A stretch of DNA of 64,000 nt from DASVUS01 sp036388675. Lineage in GTDB: Bacteria > Armatimonadota > Abditibacteriia > Abditibacteriales > Abditibacteriaceae. The stretch is taken from contig DASVRI010000022.1 of assembly GCA_036388675.1 (NCBI GenBank), forward strand, positions 1 through 64,000, in the 5' to 3' direction. The notes beneath the pieces were generated by a model. It saw only the letters and a program-made list of their open reading frames with translations. It was not told the DNA's origin and ran no database searches. Below are positions 1 through 7,079 of the stretch, in pieces. The translations under genes and the position numbers were made by a program. Within the stretch, counting starts at the first letter, position 1. The number at the start of each line of letters is the position of its first letter.

Positions 1-68
1 TCGATGCGCTGTATTCGTGTTCTGCAACTCTATTCAAGGCCAGCAACTCGTTACTTCGCAGCGGGGTC

Positions 69-154
69 ACCACAACCAGTCATTGCACCACGACTGCTTA
101 CAGCTTGCGCTACGCTCCAGCTTCCAGCAGCGGGTGAATTCGGTCGTTCTGCTG
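69..154 (+). other. attC site 1
   Basis: The left box has AAC at 74-76 and the right box has GTT at 146-148 followed by CTGCTG. The inner arms (GCACCACGACTGC and GCAGCGGGTGAATT) pair imperfectly. It is nearly identical to the attC at 771-856, and the sequence just upstream also matches, so the two cassettes share their 3' ends. Only the tail of its cassette is inside the window. Confidence 0.8.
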
Positions 155-210
155 CTTGCGCGATACTTCTTTGGAAATGATACTTTCCCAAATCGGAAAG
201 ATACGAAATT

Positions 211-552
211 ATGGGATATGACCTGCACATCACTCGCGCCGAAAATTGGTGGGAGAACGAGGGAAAAGAAATCGGCGAGAACGAGTGGCTTGACCTCGTT
301 GATTCCGACGCTGAACATCGTTTGACTGGCTTTGCTGAAGCGACGTCACCGCAAGGCGAAACGATAAGATATGAAAATCCGCTTTTGGCTGAGTGGTTGG
401 GTCATCCCAAATTACATGTCGTCTGGTTTGACTTTGGTCGCGGCAACGTAATAATCAAAAATCCCGACGAGGCGACACTCGGCAAAATGCAGCAACTGGC
501 ACAAAAGCTAAACGCAAAGGTTCAAGGCGACGAAGGCGAGACGTATAGTTAG
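211..552 (+). CDS. Small cassette-encoded protein of unknown function (113 aa)
   Basis: The protein begins MGYDLHITRAENWW and is acidic and soluble, with no signal peptide or membrane segment. The opening MGYD(L/V)HITR followed by an EW pair and a later WFD...GN(V/I) block resembles a widespread family of small bacterial proteins of unknown function. That is recall, not a search result. It fills one cassette (about 147-653): the start lies about 60 bp after the preceding recombination point and the stop about 20 bp before the next attC, the normal layout of a cassette gene. No strong ribosome binding site precedes the ATG. No function is assigned. Confidence 0.75.
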   Translation: MGYDLHITRAENWWENEGKEIGENEWLDLVDSDAEHRLTGFAEATSPQGETIRYENPLLAEWLGHPKLHVVWFDFGRGNVIIKNPDEATLGKMQQLAQKLNAKVQGDEGETYS

Positions 553-570
553 CCCGAAAGCAACTAACAA

Positions 571-661
571 GCAGCAGAACAAAGCGTTGCAGCCGACCGC
601 TTACAGCTCCGTTCGTTCCTCACTTCGCCTCCAGCGGCGGCTGAACTCGGTCGTTGTGTCG
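571..661 (+). other. attC site 2
   Basis: The left box CAGCAGAAC ends at 580 and is followed by AAAGCGTTGCAGCCGACCGC. The right arm GCGGCGGCTGAACTCGGTC leads into GTT at 653-655. The arms form the imperfect stem with extrahelical bases typical of attC. Confidence 0.8.
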
Positions 662-848
662 CTCATGCAGGTTCGGTAAAGCAAACTGCGTGTTCTAAGT
701 ACTTGTTTCTCTGTATTCGTGATATGGAACTCGTTGCAAAGCCAGCAACTCGTGTCTACGCAGCAGGGGCACCACAACCAATCATTGCACCACGACTGCT
801 TACAGCTTGCGCTACGCTCCAGCTTCCAGCAGCGGGTGAATTCGGTCG
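654..848 (+). other. Cassette without an evident ORF
   Basis: Only about 195 bp separate the two recombination points and over 80 bp of that is attC. No reading frame with a plausible start and ribosome binding site is visible. The last roughly 130 bp closely resemble positions 1-146, including the stretch before the attC. ORF-less cassettes in other integrons can carry promoters, small RNAs or toxin/antitoxin fragments, but I see no specific signal here. Confidence 0.6.
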
Positions 849-856
849 TTAGGCCG
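771..856 (+). other. attC site 3 (canonical GTTAGGC end)
   Basis: AAC is at 776-778. The right box at 848-854 is GTTAGGC, an exact match to the attC R' consensus GTTRRRY. This is the best single piece of evidence that the repeats are integron sites. The interior is almost the same as attC 1. Confidence 0.88.
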
Positions 857-919
857 GTGCGCGATACTTTGCTGTGGGCAGTCATGTTAAAATATAGGTT
901 GTCGCGGAGGTGATGCAGA

Positions 920-1183
920 ATGGATGCAGAACAAAACCCAAAGCAATGGGATAAGAAATCTAAGCAGAAAGTCATCGTCTTCTTTTCCGTCCTGTTGGTA
1001 TATCTGGCTCTCTGCACAGCCGGTTCCGCGTGGGCGCTTTCTGTGCGGTATGCTGGCTCTGGCCTAAGCAACTCCGAAATCTTCGTCCGCGAGTTGCCCG
1101 TTCTTATCAAAGGTTTCATCGTGGCTATACCAGCAGTTTATTTTTGGGAGTGGTATTTTACGCAACGGAAGAAAAAGAAGTAA
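920..1183 (+). CDS. Small two-segment membrane protein (87 aa), cassette gene
   Basis: A very good ribosome binding site (GGAGGTGATG, 906-915) lies 4 bp before the ATG. The protein has a charged Lys-rich N terminus, a hydrophobic segment at about residues 19-40 and a second at about 62-78, and it ends in a run of lysines. That gives a small integral membrane protein with both ends probably cytoplasmic. It occupies a cassette of about 475 bp. I recognise no family. Small membrane proteins are common cargo in chromosomal cassette arrays, and this array has several. Confidence 0.75.
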   Translation: MDAEQNPKQWDKKSKQKVIVFFSVLLVYLALCTAGSAWALSVRYAGSGLSNSEIFVRELPVLIKGFIVAIPAVYFWEWYFTQRKKKK

Positions 1184-1227
1184 GGCTCATTCTTCACTCA
1201 ACACAGCAACTCCAACGCATCAACACC

Positions 1228-1334
1228 GGCCCAACAAGGCGCTGCACCCGACCGCCTACAGCGCCGCCGTTTCGCTCGTTCCTCGCTCCACTCTGGCGCT
1301 TCCGGCGGCGGGTGAGCTTAGTCGTTCGCTTGCT
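1228..1334 (+). other. attC site 4
   Basis: AAC at 1233-1235 is followed by AAGGCGCTGCACCCGACCGC. The right arm GGCGGCGGGTGAGCTTAGTC ends in GTT at 1324-1326. The variable centre (GCCGCCGTTTCGCTCG and following) makes this one of the longer sites. Confidence 0.82.
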
Positions 1335-1368
1335 GCGCCGAGTTTGACGAGCAGTTAATATTATTTCT

Positions 1369-1842
1369 ATGCAGATAATTCAACTTCGCTACACCTTACG
1401 AGAGAAGTTAATGCGTTCTGGAGCTATAGCACTTTGGCTTTTTTCTCTGTCGATGGGCATGAAGTACTTTGTCGGCTTGTATAACAACGTCCCGATTCTT
1501 TGGCTAATCTTATTCCATCTTTGTGTGGCATTGGTCGAGTTCTTGATACTGAGCCGACAGTTTGTGTGCGTTGATGAAGACGGAATAACTATTCGTTATG
1601 GATTGTGGCCACGCCGCGTGAACTGGCGTGATGTCAATGTCATGGTGGCAGATTGGTCAAAACTCTTTGAGAGGCTGCCCGATCCGCATCCGGGGCATTC
1701 TTGGACAGGAGCGCTCATATTCAAGGGTAAAAACAGCCGCACATTACTCAAAGTCAAAATAGACTTGGGGCCCATACAGACACGGCGACAAGTCAAAGAA
1801 TTCATCGAGCGAAAGCTGAACGGCAGAATCGCAAAGGCGTAA
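1369..1842 (+). CDS. Membrane protein with PH-like C-terminal region (157 aa), cassette gene
   Basis: Two hydrophobic helices lie at about residues 17-36 and 42-62. A soluble domain follows, in which FVCVDEDGITIRYGLWPRRV and VNWRDVNVM resemble the strand pattern of bacterial PH-type or YcxB-like domains found in small two-helix membrane proteins. The assignment rests on pattern only. It fills a roughly 600-bp cassette. The stop is 10 bp before the attC arm, as expected for a cassette gene. No function can be given. Confidence 0.72.
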   Translation: MQIIQLRYTLREKLMRSGAIALWLFSLSMGMKYFVGLYNNVPILWLILFHLCVALVEFLILSRQFVCVDEDGITIRYGLWPRRVNWRDVNVMVADWSKLFERLPDPHPGHSWTGALIFKGKNSRTLLKVKIDLGPIQTRRQVKEFIERKLNGRIAKA

Positions 1843-1845
1843 ACA

Positions 1846-1936
1846 GCAAGCGAACCAATCATTGCACCCGACTTGCTACAGTCCGTTCGTTCCTCACTCC
1901 CTTCCGCAAGCGGGTGAATTCGGTCGTTCTGCTGCT
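1846..1936 (+). other. attC site 5
   Basis: The left arm CAGCAAGCGAAC ends at 1855, followed by CAATCATTGCACCCGACTTGC. The right arm GCAAGCGGGTGAATTCGGTC runs into GTT at 1926-1928 and CTGCTGCTG. The inner arms pair well (GCACCCGACTTGC with GCAAGCGGGT). Confidence 0.82.
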
Positions 1937-1999
1937 GCGCTGAGCTTGATTGCGCGCCGTAGTCAAATCAGAACATAATTCAGTAGGAGAGCCTGCGTT

Positions 2000-2323
2000 A
2001 TGAACACAACAGAATGGATTATAGGTGGTGGGTTGGCTGGAGCGGTCATGTTCACGGTAGGCGTGGCGGTGTTGAACTTTATCTTGGGGAAGGTCGCGCC
2101 GCGTTTAGTTCAGTGGAACAAAGCTCCCGCTATTCCGGCCACAATCTTTTATGGCTTTGTGGCTTTTTGCGGCACGCTGTGTGGCGGATATATGGGCTAT
2201 GTGCTAAGCGACACTGCGTCCGAACAAAGGTTAAGCACATTCGCGCAAATTTTCTTGTTGGTGCCAGTTTGTATCGTCTGCCAACGGTTGCTGGACAGGG
2301 CGCTTAGTGGATTCAGGAGGTAA
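2000..2323 (+). CDS. Small three-helix membrane protein (107 aa), cassette gene
   Basis: A ribosome binding site (AGGAGAG near 1984-1990) precedes the ATG by about 9 bp. Hydrophobic segments are at about residues 7-30, 47-70 and 83-98, with a short Arg-rich tail. A second frame over the same stretch is also open (2014-2307) but lacks membrane character and a ribosome site, so it is taken as a shadow. No family is recognised. It lies in a cassette of about 520 bp. Confidence 0.72.
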   Translation: MNTTEWIIGGGLAGAVMFTVGVAVLNFILGKVAPRLVQWNKAPAIPATIFYGFVAFCGTLCGGYMGYVLSDTASEQRLSTFAQIFLLVPVCIVCQRLLDRALSGFRR

Positions 2324-2347
2324 GGACACCTCACCCAAACCGACCAA

Positions 2348-2460
2348 CAGCAGCAGAACAAGGCGCTGCACCCGACCGCCTACAGCTTCGGTCCTTCGTT
2401 CGTTCCTCACTTCGTCGCTACGCTTCCGGCGGCGGGTGAGCTTGGTCGTTCTGTTGCTGC
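2348..2460 (+). other. attC site 6
   Basis: The outer arms CAGCAGCAGAAC (2348-2359) and GTTCTGTTGCTGCG (2448 onward) are near-perfect complements. The inner arms GCACCCGACCGCC and GGCGGGTGAGCTTGGTC pair imperfectly. This is the clearest attC hairpin in the window. Confidence 0.86.
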
Positions 2461-2548
2461 GCGCGGTTTAACAGCAGCCAAGTCAAGGTCCCTTCATTGT
2501 GCATCAGAGTGTGATACATGTGAGTGGCAATTGATTATGATAGAAGTT

Positions 2549-3991
2549 TCAGTGTGCTTCTGGCACTTTCAGCCCCCATACTCCATCTCCTAATTGGCGA
2601 AATAAGTCATCGCCACCTGCGTAGGAACGAGATTCGGAGCAATGCACCTGCAAAGTTTTTCGGATTACAGCATGCCAGTTTTCAGGTAATTCGCGGCTAG
2701 TATTTTCTTCTATATATTTATAAATGGACTGAAGAGAGGCTTGATTCCCTAAATCTTGTAGCGCTGCAACAATCTCATTCTTCCAACTGCGAGTTATCGC
2801 CTTAATCAGTAATTTGAGTTTTGTAATAGAGTACTGAATTTCTTCCTCATTAAATGCTGCAGTTGCATCATGTATCAGTCTATTTCTAAAATACCGTATT
2901 TCATTTGCCTGCTCATACAAGCCTTCATCTAAAATGCCATTGGTATGCAATTCTCTCAAAAGGAAATGAACTGGGGCTGGGGAATTTAATTGTTTCTGCC
3001 CGGATTCCGTTACAATAGAGATGGCTTTGGCTTGGAAAGTTTTATATAGCTGAATGAATTCTCCAGATAGGGTGCTGACACTTGCTACTGCGTTCTCGGC
3101 AATAACGTCCTTCTCCTCTTTAGGCACATGCACTTTATCAAGATTATCAATAGCCTTCTGCAAATGAACTGTTATTTCGGCAACGAGTTGGTTTATTCTG
3201 TCGTAATCGGCTTTCCCAACGAGTGCATTATGAGCGATTGCACAGCGCAAATCATATAACTGTCCCCACCTCTTGTTCAAATAGTCGTCCTCACATGCCA
3301 CAACTTTAGAGAAGTACCTTTCCCAGTTAGACTTTCCTCTGTAGTTCTTGAGTTCAGCCAAATCCAGATCTTCTATTCTTGCAGCGTTCTCTAACATATC
3401 ATAGAGATCAGCAACATTTTTATCCTGATAAGATTTGAATAGAAAGTCACCAAGATGAATAAAATCAATCTGATGTAGGACGTCTAAATACTCTCGGCGC
3501 TTGCTCTTGTCAATAGCATCTTTAACGGCAGTTGGCGACGCTTCGTTGACCCAATCTTTACCAACATTGGTTAGCATAAAGTACGCAATAAGCTTACGCA
3601 TAAGGTTTTCTGTCTTATGGATGAGTGGGTACGCCTGATTTGCGTAATAACTGGATACATCATCCCACAAGGTCTGTGGCTGCACGCCGGCTTGATGTAT
3701 AACGCCTTTTATAGATCTGAGTAAATCAGTATAGAGGCTGATATTAGTTTCGTCTCCGCTATAAGAAAGTTTTACCTGAAAATATCTTTGTTCCTTACCT
3801 GCCACAATTCCGACATGCACATTGTAGCCGCAGTCTATTTGCTGCCTAAACTTCACCCTATCATTATCAACCGCAATGTTAGGGTCAGACTGAAGCATCC
3901 TGTTAAATTCGGGGATGCTGTCACACAGGTGGTACAAAGCAGAGGAAGCCTGCTTCTCTATGATTATCAGGTATTCTGTTCGCAGATCCAT
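2549..3991 (-). CDS. Double-HEPN protein with C-terminal winged-helix-like domain (480 aa), inverted cassette gene
   Basis: Two separate HEPN-type RX4H motifs are visible: RCAIAH (R249-H254) and RNRLIH (R369-H374). Each sits at the end of an alpha-helical stretch, as in Swt1-like or Apea-like HEPN domains whose Arg/His pair cleaves RNA. The last about 70 residues (ASLQSIYKYIEEN near 418-430, then GGDDLFRQLGDGVWGLK near 459-475) match the pattern of a winged-helix module attached to many restriction and defence proteins. The gene runs against the array, so it needs its own promoter; AGGA lies about 9 bp before the ATG. Composition is clearly more AT-rich than its neighbours, implying a foreign source. 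A defence or toxin RNase role is inference. No separate antitoxin gene lies in the cassette. Confidence 0.8.
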   Translation of the reverse strand: MDLRTEYLIIIEKQASSALYHLCDSIPEFNRMLQSDPNIAVDNDRVKFRQQIDCGYNVHVGIVAGKEQRYFQVKLSYSGDETNISLYTDLLRSIKGVIHQAGVQPQTLWDDVSSYYANQAYPLIHKTENLMRKLIAYFMLTNVGKDWVNEASPTAVKDAIDKSKRREYLDVLHQIDFIHLGDFLFKSYQDKNVADLYDMLENAARIEDLDLAELKNYRGKSNWERYFSKVVACEDDYLNKRWGQLYDLRCAIAHNALVGKADYDRINQLVAEITVHLQKAIDNLDKVHVPKEEKDVIAENAVASVSTLSGEFIQLYKTFQAKAISIVTESGQKQLNSPAPVHFLLRELHTNGILDEGLYEQANEIRYFRNRLIHDATAAFNEEEIQYSITKLKLLIKAITRSWKNEIVAALQDLGNQASLQSIYKYIEENTSRELPENWHAVIRKTLQVHCSESRSYAGGDDLFRQLGDGVWGLKVPEAH

Positions 3992-4187
3992 TTTCTTTTA
4001 TCCTAACCAAAGAATGTCTGTACAAAGCACAAGTGAGTTACCAAATCATCAAACGTGTGCCAATTCTTTCTCCTGTGTCCATGCGCGGCCAATCTTTCAA
4101 AAACGCGGTTTCAGAGAATCAGCAATGGATTTCATTCCATTCATATCTTAACAACTTCACGGTAGACGGGAAATAACAATCAGACAA

Positions 4188-4284
4188 CAGCAACAGAACC
4201 AGGCACTGCAACCGACGCCTTACAGCTTCGTTCGCTGCGCTCTCTACGCTTCCAGGCGCGGCTGAGTTTGGTCGTTGTGTGGCT
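4188..4284 (+). other. attC site 7
   Basis: The left arm CAGCAACAGAAC has AAC at 4197-4199. The right arm GGCGCGGCTGAGTTTGGTC leads to GTT at 4274-4276. It closes the roughly 1.8-kb cassette that carries the inverted HEPN gene, so that gene is in the array although it faces the other way. Confidence 0.8.
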
Positions 4285-4341
4285 GCGCGCTGCTTGGAAT
4301 GAGTTGCTACAATCAATCACATGACACTTATGTGAAAAACT

Positions 4342-4722
4342 TTGACTTATCTGTGCCTGTTACTGTCAGCGTTTCTGTATTGCTCAATGGCGCAAGCGCA
4401 GCAGAGTACTCCCACGCCGAGCCCGGAGGCGTTAAGACAGGAAGTGAAGAAGTTACAGCAACAGGTAAAGACGTTCGATGAGCGAATAGACGTTCTAAGT
4501 TCGAGAAGCAAGCCCAAGCCCGCTTCCCCTGTAAATTCCAATGTCAGCACCGGCGGCGTGGCCATTCTATTTGGTGCCTTCTGCGCGCTGTGGGCTCAAA
4601 ACACCAAACGCAATGCACTCGTCTGGCTTTTCTTCGGCGCTTTTTTCAACGTCCTCGCGGTTTTGGTCTTGCTCTACAAGAACTCGACATCAGGCGAACT
4701 AGAGCCTCAAACAGCAAGCTAA
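4342..4722 (+). CDS. Small secreted or membrane protein with coiled coil (126 aa), cassette gene
   Basis: The only workable start is TTG at 4342, because upstream ATGs are closed by stops. A hydrophobic leader (residues 4-18) ends with AQAQ, suggesting a signal peptide. A Pro/Thr spacer follows, then a Gln/Lys/Leu heptad region (about 32-52, likely coiled coil), then two hydrophobic segments (about 72-85 and 91-110). The stop codon TAA overlaps the attC box (TAACAA at 4720). The gene contains one GAGTACTC (4404-4411). No family is recognised. The start is uncertain because no clear ribosome site is seen. Confidence 0.6.
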   Translation: MTYLCLLLSAFLYCSMAQAQQSTPTPSPEALRQEVKKLQQQVKTFDERIDVLSSRSKPKPASPVNSNVSTGGVAILFGAFCALWAQNTKRNALVWLFFGAFFNVLAVLVLLYKNSTSGELEPQTAS

Positions 4723-4809
4723 CAAATCATTGCACCCGACTCACTACAGCTTCCGCTCGCAAGCTCGCTACAGCTTCCGTGAGCGGGTGAATTCTATCGT
4801 TCGGCGGCT
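4712..4809 (+). other. attC site 8
   Basis: The left arm CAGCAAGCTAAC ends at 4723 and is followed by AAATCATTGCACCCGACTCAC. The right arm GTGAGCGGGTGAATTCTATC leads into GTT at 4799-4801. The inner arms CCCGACTCAC and GTGAGCGGG pair. An internal duplication of CTACAGCTTCCG lies in the loop. Confidence 0.82.
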
Positions 4810-4887
4810 GCGCGCCGCTTGGATGCGCGCCGCTTGGATGCGCGCAATACAATAGAAGATGTGTCTTGGAGGTTGTATGCTCAAGCT

Positions 4888-5436
4888 ATGAGTACTCATG
4901 TTAACGAATTAGTAGAAAAGTTTCGACAGGCTTGTGGCGAACTAGGAGAAAGCGAAGAGCGCGTCATGCAGCGTTTGAAGCAGCGCCTTCATGTGAGTCG
5001 GGACACCAATCGCCAGTTTGATGAGAATCTCACTTTTGGGCAGCGTCTCGCCGACCAAATTGCAGCCTTTGTCGGTTCTTGGGCATTTATCCTGATTTTC
5101 GTTTCGCTGTTAGTTTCATGGGTGGTATTGAATGCTTTCATTCTCTCCCGCCTAGGCAAAGCCTTTGATCTTTACCCTTTCATCCTGCTCAATCTTATGT
5201 TGTCTATGGTAGCGGCTTTACAAGCGCCTCTCATTATGATGTCTCAAAATCGCCAAGCGGCTAAAGACCGTCTCGGAGCCGAACACGATTATGAAGTCAA
5301 CTTGAAAGCGGAATTAGAGATTCTTGCGCTTCACCAGAAAATAGACGCTTTGCGCGAAGGGCAATGGGCTGAATTAGTGGCGATGCAGCAAGAGCAAATC
5401 CGTTTGCTGACTAAGTTATTGGAGGAGCAAAAGTGA
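4888..5436 (+). CDS. DUF1003-family membrane protein (182 aa), cassette gene
   Basis: The core matches the DUF1003 pattern: TFGQRLADQIAAFVGSWAF, a first helix, then NAFILSRLGKAFDLYPFILLN, a second helix and APLIMMSQNRQAAKDR. A C-terminal coiled-coil-like stretch (ELEILALHQKI onward) is usual for the family. The molecular function of DUF1003 is unknown. The frame is open upstream to 4819, but ATG 4888 keeps the family-like start; GGAGG at 4868-4872 is 15 bp away, so GTG 4861 or a TTG is possible. GAGTACTC overlaps the start (ATGAGTACTC). It sits in its own cassette between attC 8 and 9. Confidence 0.82.
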   Translation: MSTHVNELVEKFRQACGELGESEERVMQRLKQRLHVSRDTNRQFDENLTFGQRLADQIAAFVGSWAFILIFVSLLVSWVVLNAFILSRLGKAFDLYPFILLNLMLSMVAALQAPLIMMSQNRQAAKDRLGAEHDYEVNLKAELEILALHQKIDALREGQWAELVAMQQEQIRLLTKLLEEQK

Positions 5437-5442
5437 CTAACA

Positions 5443-5529
5443 GCCGCCAAACAAGGCGCTGCGCCCGACCGCCTGCAGCTTCACTTCGCTCTGCTTTCGG
5501 CGGCGAGTGAGCTGCGTCGTTCGACGGCT
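5443..5529 (+). other. attC site 9
   Basis: The outer arms CAGCCGCCAAAC and GTTCGACGGCTG (GTT at 5519-5521) are complementary. The inner arms GCGCCCGACCGCC and GGCGGCGAGTGAGC pair imperfectly. This is the last complete attC of the array. Confidence 0.84.
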
Positions 5530-5600
5530 GCGCACAGCTTGGTCGCAGCGTATCATACTCATATGAATACTGGGAATGAGGGAAGGGTGAAATAAAGCTT

Positions 5601-6955
5601 TTGGCATGGCATATTAACTTGCAAGTTCTCGTTGTCGTAATGCTATTGCTTTTTTGCGTCCCGTCACCTGCGGCGATTAGCGGCGGGATTTACGGCGCTA
5701 CGCTTACTCCGGTGAGACCAGCCGGAGCGATTGTGGTTCCTGCTTCCCAGGGTGCTCTTGCTGCGGCGATCAAATCTCATGGCACTAATGGGACATTCTT
5801 CCTCAAAGCCGGTGTGCATAACGGCAATGGCGTAATGCAACCCAAAGCAGGATCGGTGTTTGTCGGTGAAGCGGGAGCGATCCTCGATGGCGGGAATACC
5901 ACGACGCGCTGCTTTTTCCACGATCCCGCTGTAATTCCCTACTCGGTGACCGCGCCGACCGCAACGGCTGGCTTCTGGACCACTGCACCTTTACCGCAAA
6001 CCGGGCTGGCGGAGCATTTCTTGGCTCGGCTTCGACGGCTCGGAACTGCCTGGCTTCGGGCAACGGATAACTTGGGTTCAAAGCCACCGGGCGCAAAGTC
6101 CAATTTCTGGCTTGCCGCTCCACAGGCAACAACGCCGCTCGAAAATTCAATTATTTTTGGGAAGCGGGCGGCATGAAGTGCTGGAATGTGAAGGAACTTC
6201 TGGTTGATGGCGGTGAATACGACCGCAATGGTGGGGCGGGCGTGTGGACGGACTACGCATGGGACGGCAACGTGATCCGCAACGCCGGTTTCCATGATAA
6301 GTTCCGGCCAGGTATCGCCGTGGAGATGACGGTAGGCATGGAAATTACCGGCTGCACCTTGAGCCGTAACGACACCGATGGCATCGCCGGCATCATTCCG
6401 GCGGCGTTCCGCCCGTGGGATAAATCACTTAAATCCGGCCCGGACCTGTGGACGGGCGAATTTTTCTTATTCAACGCTTCGGGTGCCGGAACCTACACCG
6501 ATCCCGCAACTCAGCTTTCCTACTCCTTCGCCGGCAGGACACGGGTGCATTCCAACCGAATCAGAGACGGTAACGGCGGCATCCTGACGCTATATCAGGA
6601 TCGAGCCGCCATCAGTCCGCTGAAAGCTCAGATGGCAGGGACGCGAAACGGCCCGGTGGCAGGAATTGACGGTATCGTCGTCGAAGACAATAGCATCGCG
6701 TGCAAGACCGACTACGCAGCCGCTGTGAACACCCTCGTTGGACGGGACTACAAAGACGCCGATGGAACATGGGGCCAGATTCCACCGGCGCAGACGCAGT
6801 ATCAGGCCGTGACATATCGTCGTAATATCTACTCCGGCAACTTTAAGTTCTGCGTGCCCAAAGCAGCGACACTGGGCGGCAGCACCAACGTGTGCGACTG
6901 GAATGATCGAGCCGATGTGGATTTGCCGGAATGGCAGGCACTTGGCAAGCATTGA
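5601..6955 (+). pseudogene. Right-handed beta-helix secreted protein, frameshifted
   Basis: The first frame (5601-6176, TTG start) has a hydrophobic signal-like leader (NLQVLVVVMLLLFC) and a beta-helix-style N-terminal region (GTFFLKAGVHNG, GAILDGGN). From about 5957 the family-like sequence moves to another frame (DRNGWLLDHCTFTANRAGG onward), meets TAA near 6070, moves back to the first frame around 6085-6125, and returns to the second frame at about 6128 (NNAARKFNYFWEAGG). That frame continues as the long open part 6173-6955 (MKCWNVKELLVDGGEYDRNG). At least three frame changes make this a decayed gene rather than one programmed shift. The family includes carbohydrate-binding and lyase-like beta-helix proteins. 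It is the distal cassette of the array. Confidence 0.8.
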
Positions 6956-6980
6956 ACACCGGCACAGGTGGTGGCGTTCA

Positions 6981-7010
6981 GGGCCTTAGTGTTACAGATA
7001 AACACTAAGG
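6981..7010. terminator. Hairpin after the beta-helix pseudogene
   Basis: CCTTAGTGTT and AACACTAAGG form a perfect 10-bp stem around a short AT-rich loop. No T-run follows, so it may be a factor-independent stop of moderate strength or only a structural repeat. Confidence 0.45.
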
Positions 7011-7021
7011 CTGATCTCATC

Positions 7022-7045
7022 AACAGCCGCCTAACAAGGCTGGCC
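7022..7045 (+). other. Truncated attC (left half only)
   Basis: CAACAGCCGCCTAACAAGGC contains the attC left box GCCTAAC (7029-7035), a perfect RYYYAAC match, after a CAGCCG arm like that of attC 9. No right arm or GTT box follows in a fitting position. This marks the broken end of the array. Confidence 0.6.
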
Positions 7046-7079
7046 ATTTCGCCTTTTATAGTCACTGCAAATTTACAAA

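Larger units (their letters stand above)
1..7045 (+). mobile_element. Integron gene cassette array (interior to distal end)
   Basis: Small unrelated genes are each followed by an imperfect inverted repeat of about 85-110 bp. Each repeat starts with an AAC-containing box after a CAG/CCG-rich arm and ends with a GTT box followed by the complementary arm. One end is the textbook GTTAGGC, and the last left box is GCCTAAC. These are the R' and R'' boxes of attC sites. All nine complete sites point the same way, so the integrase gene and attI should lie left of position 1. Inferred recombination points (G/TT) are near 146, 653, 848, 1324, 1926, 2448, 4274, 4799 and 5519. No integrase is present in the window. 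The array ends at a half attC near 7022-7045. Confidence 0.85.

Noticed and set aside
601..1119. 172-aa open frame on the minus strand
   Set aside because: It runs through two attC sites and a better-supported plus-strand gene; its protein is Cys/Arg/Ser-rich without any domain pattern.
1..5529. Reading the recurring 85-110-bp units as a CRISPR array
   Set aside because: The units are imperfect inverted repeats of variable length separated by hundreds of bases of coding sequence, with no constant spacer size and no cas genes.
5601..6955. Two coupled genes or a programmed frameshift
   Set aside because: The ATGA overlap at 6173 looks like coupling, but family-like sequence moves between frames at least three times and crosses a stop, which points to decay.
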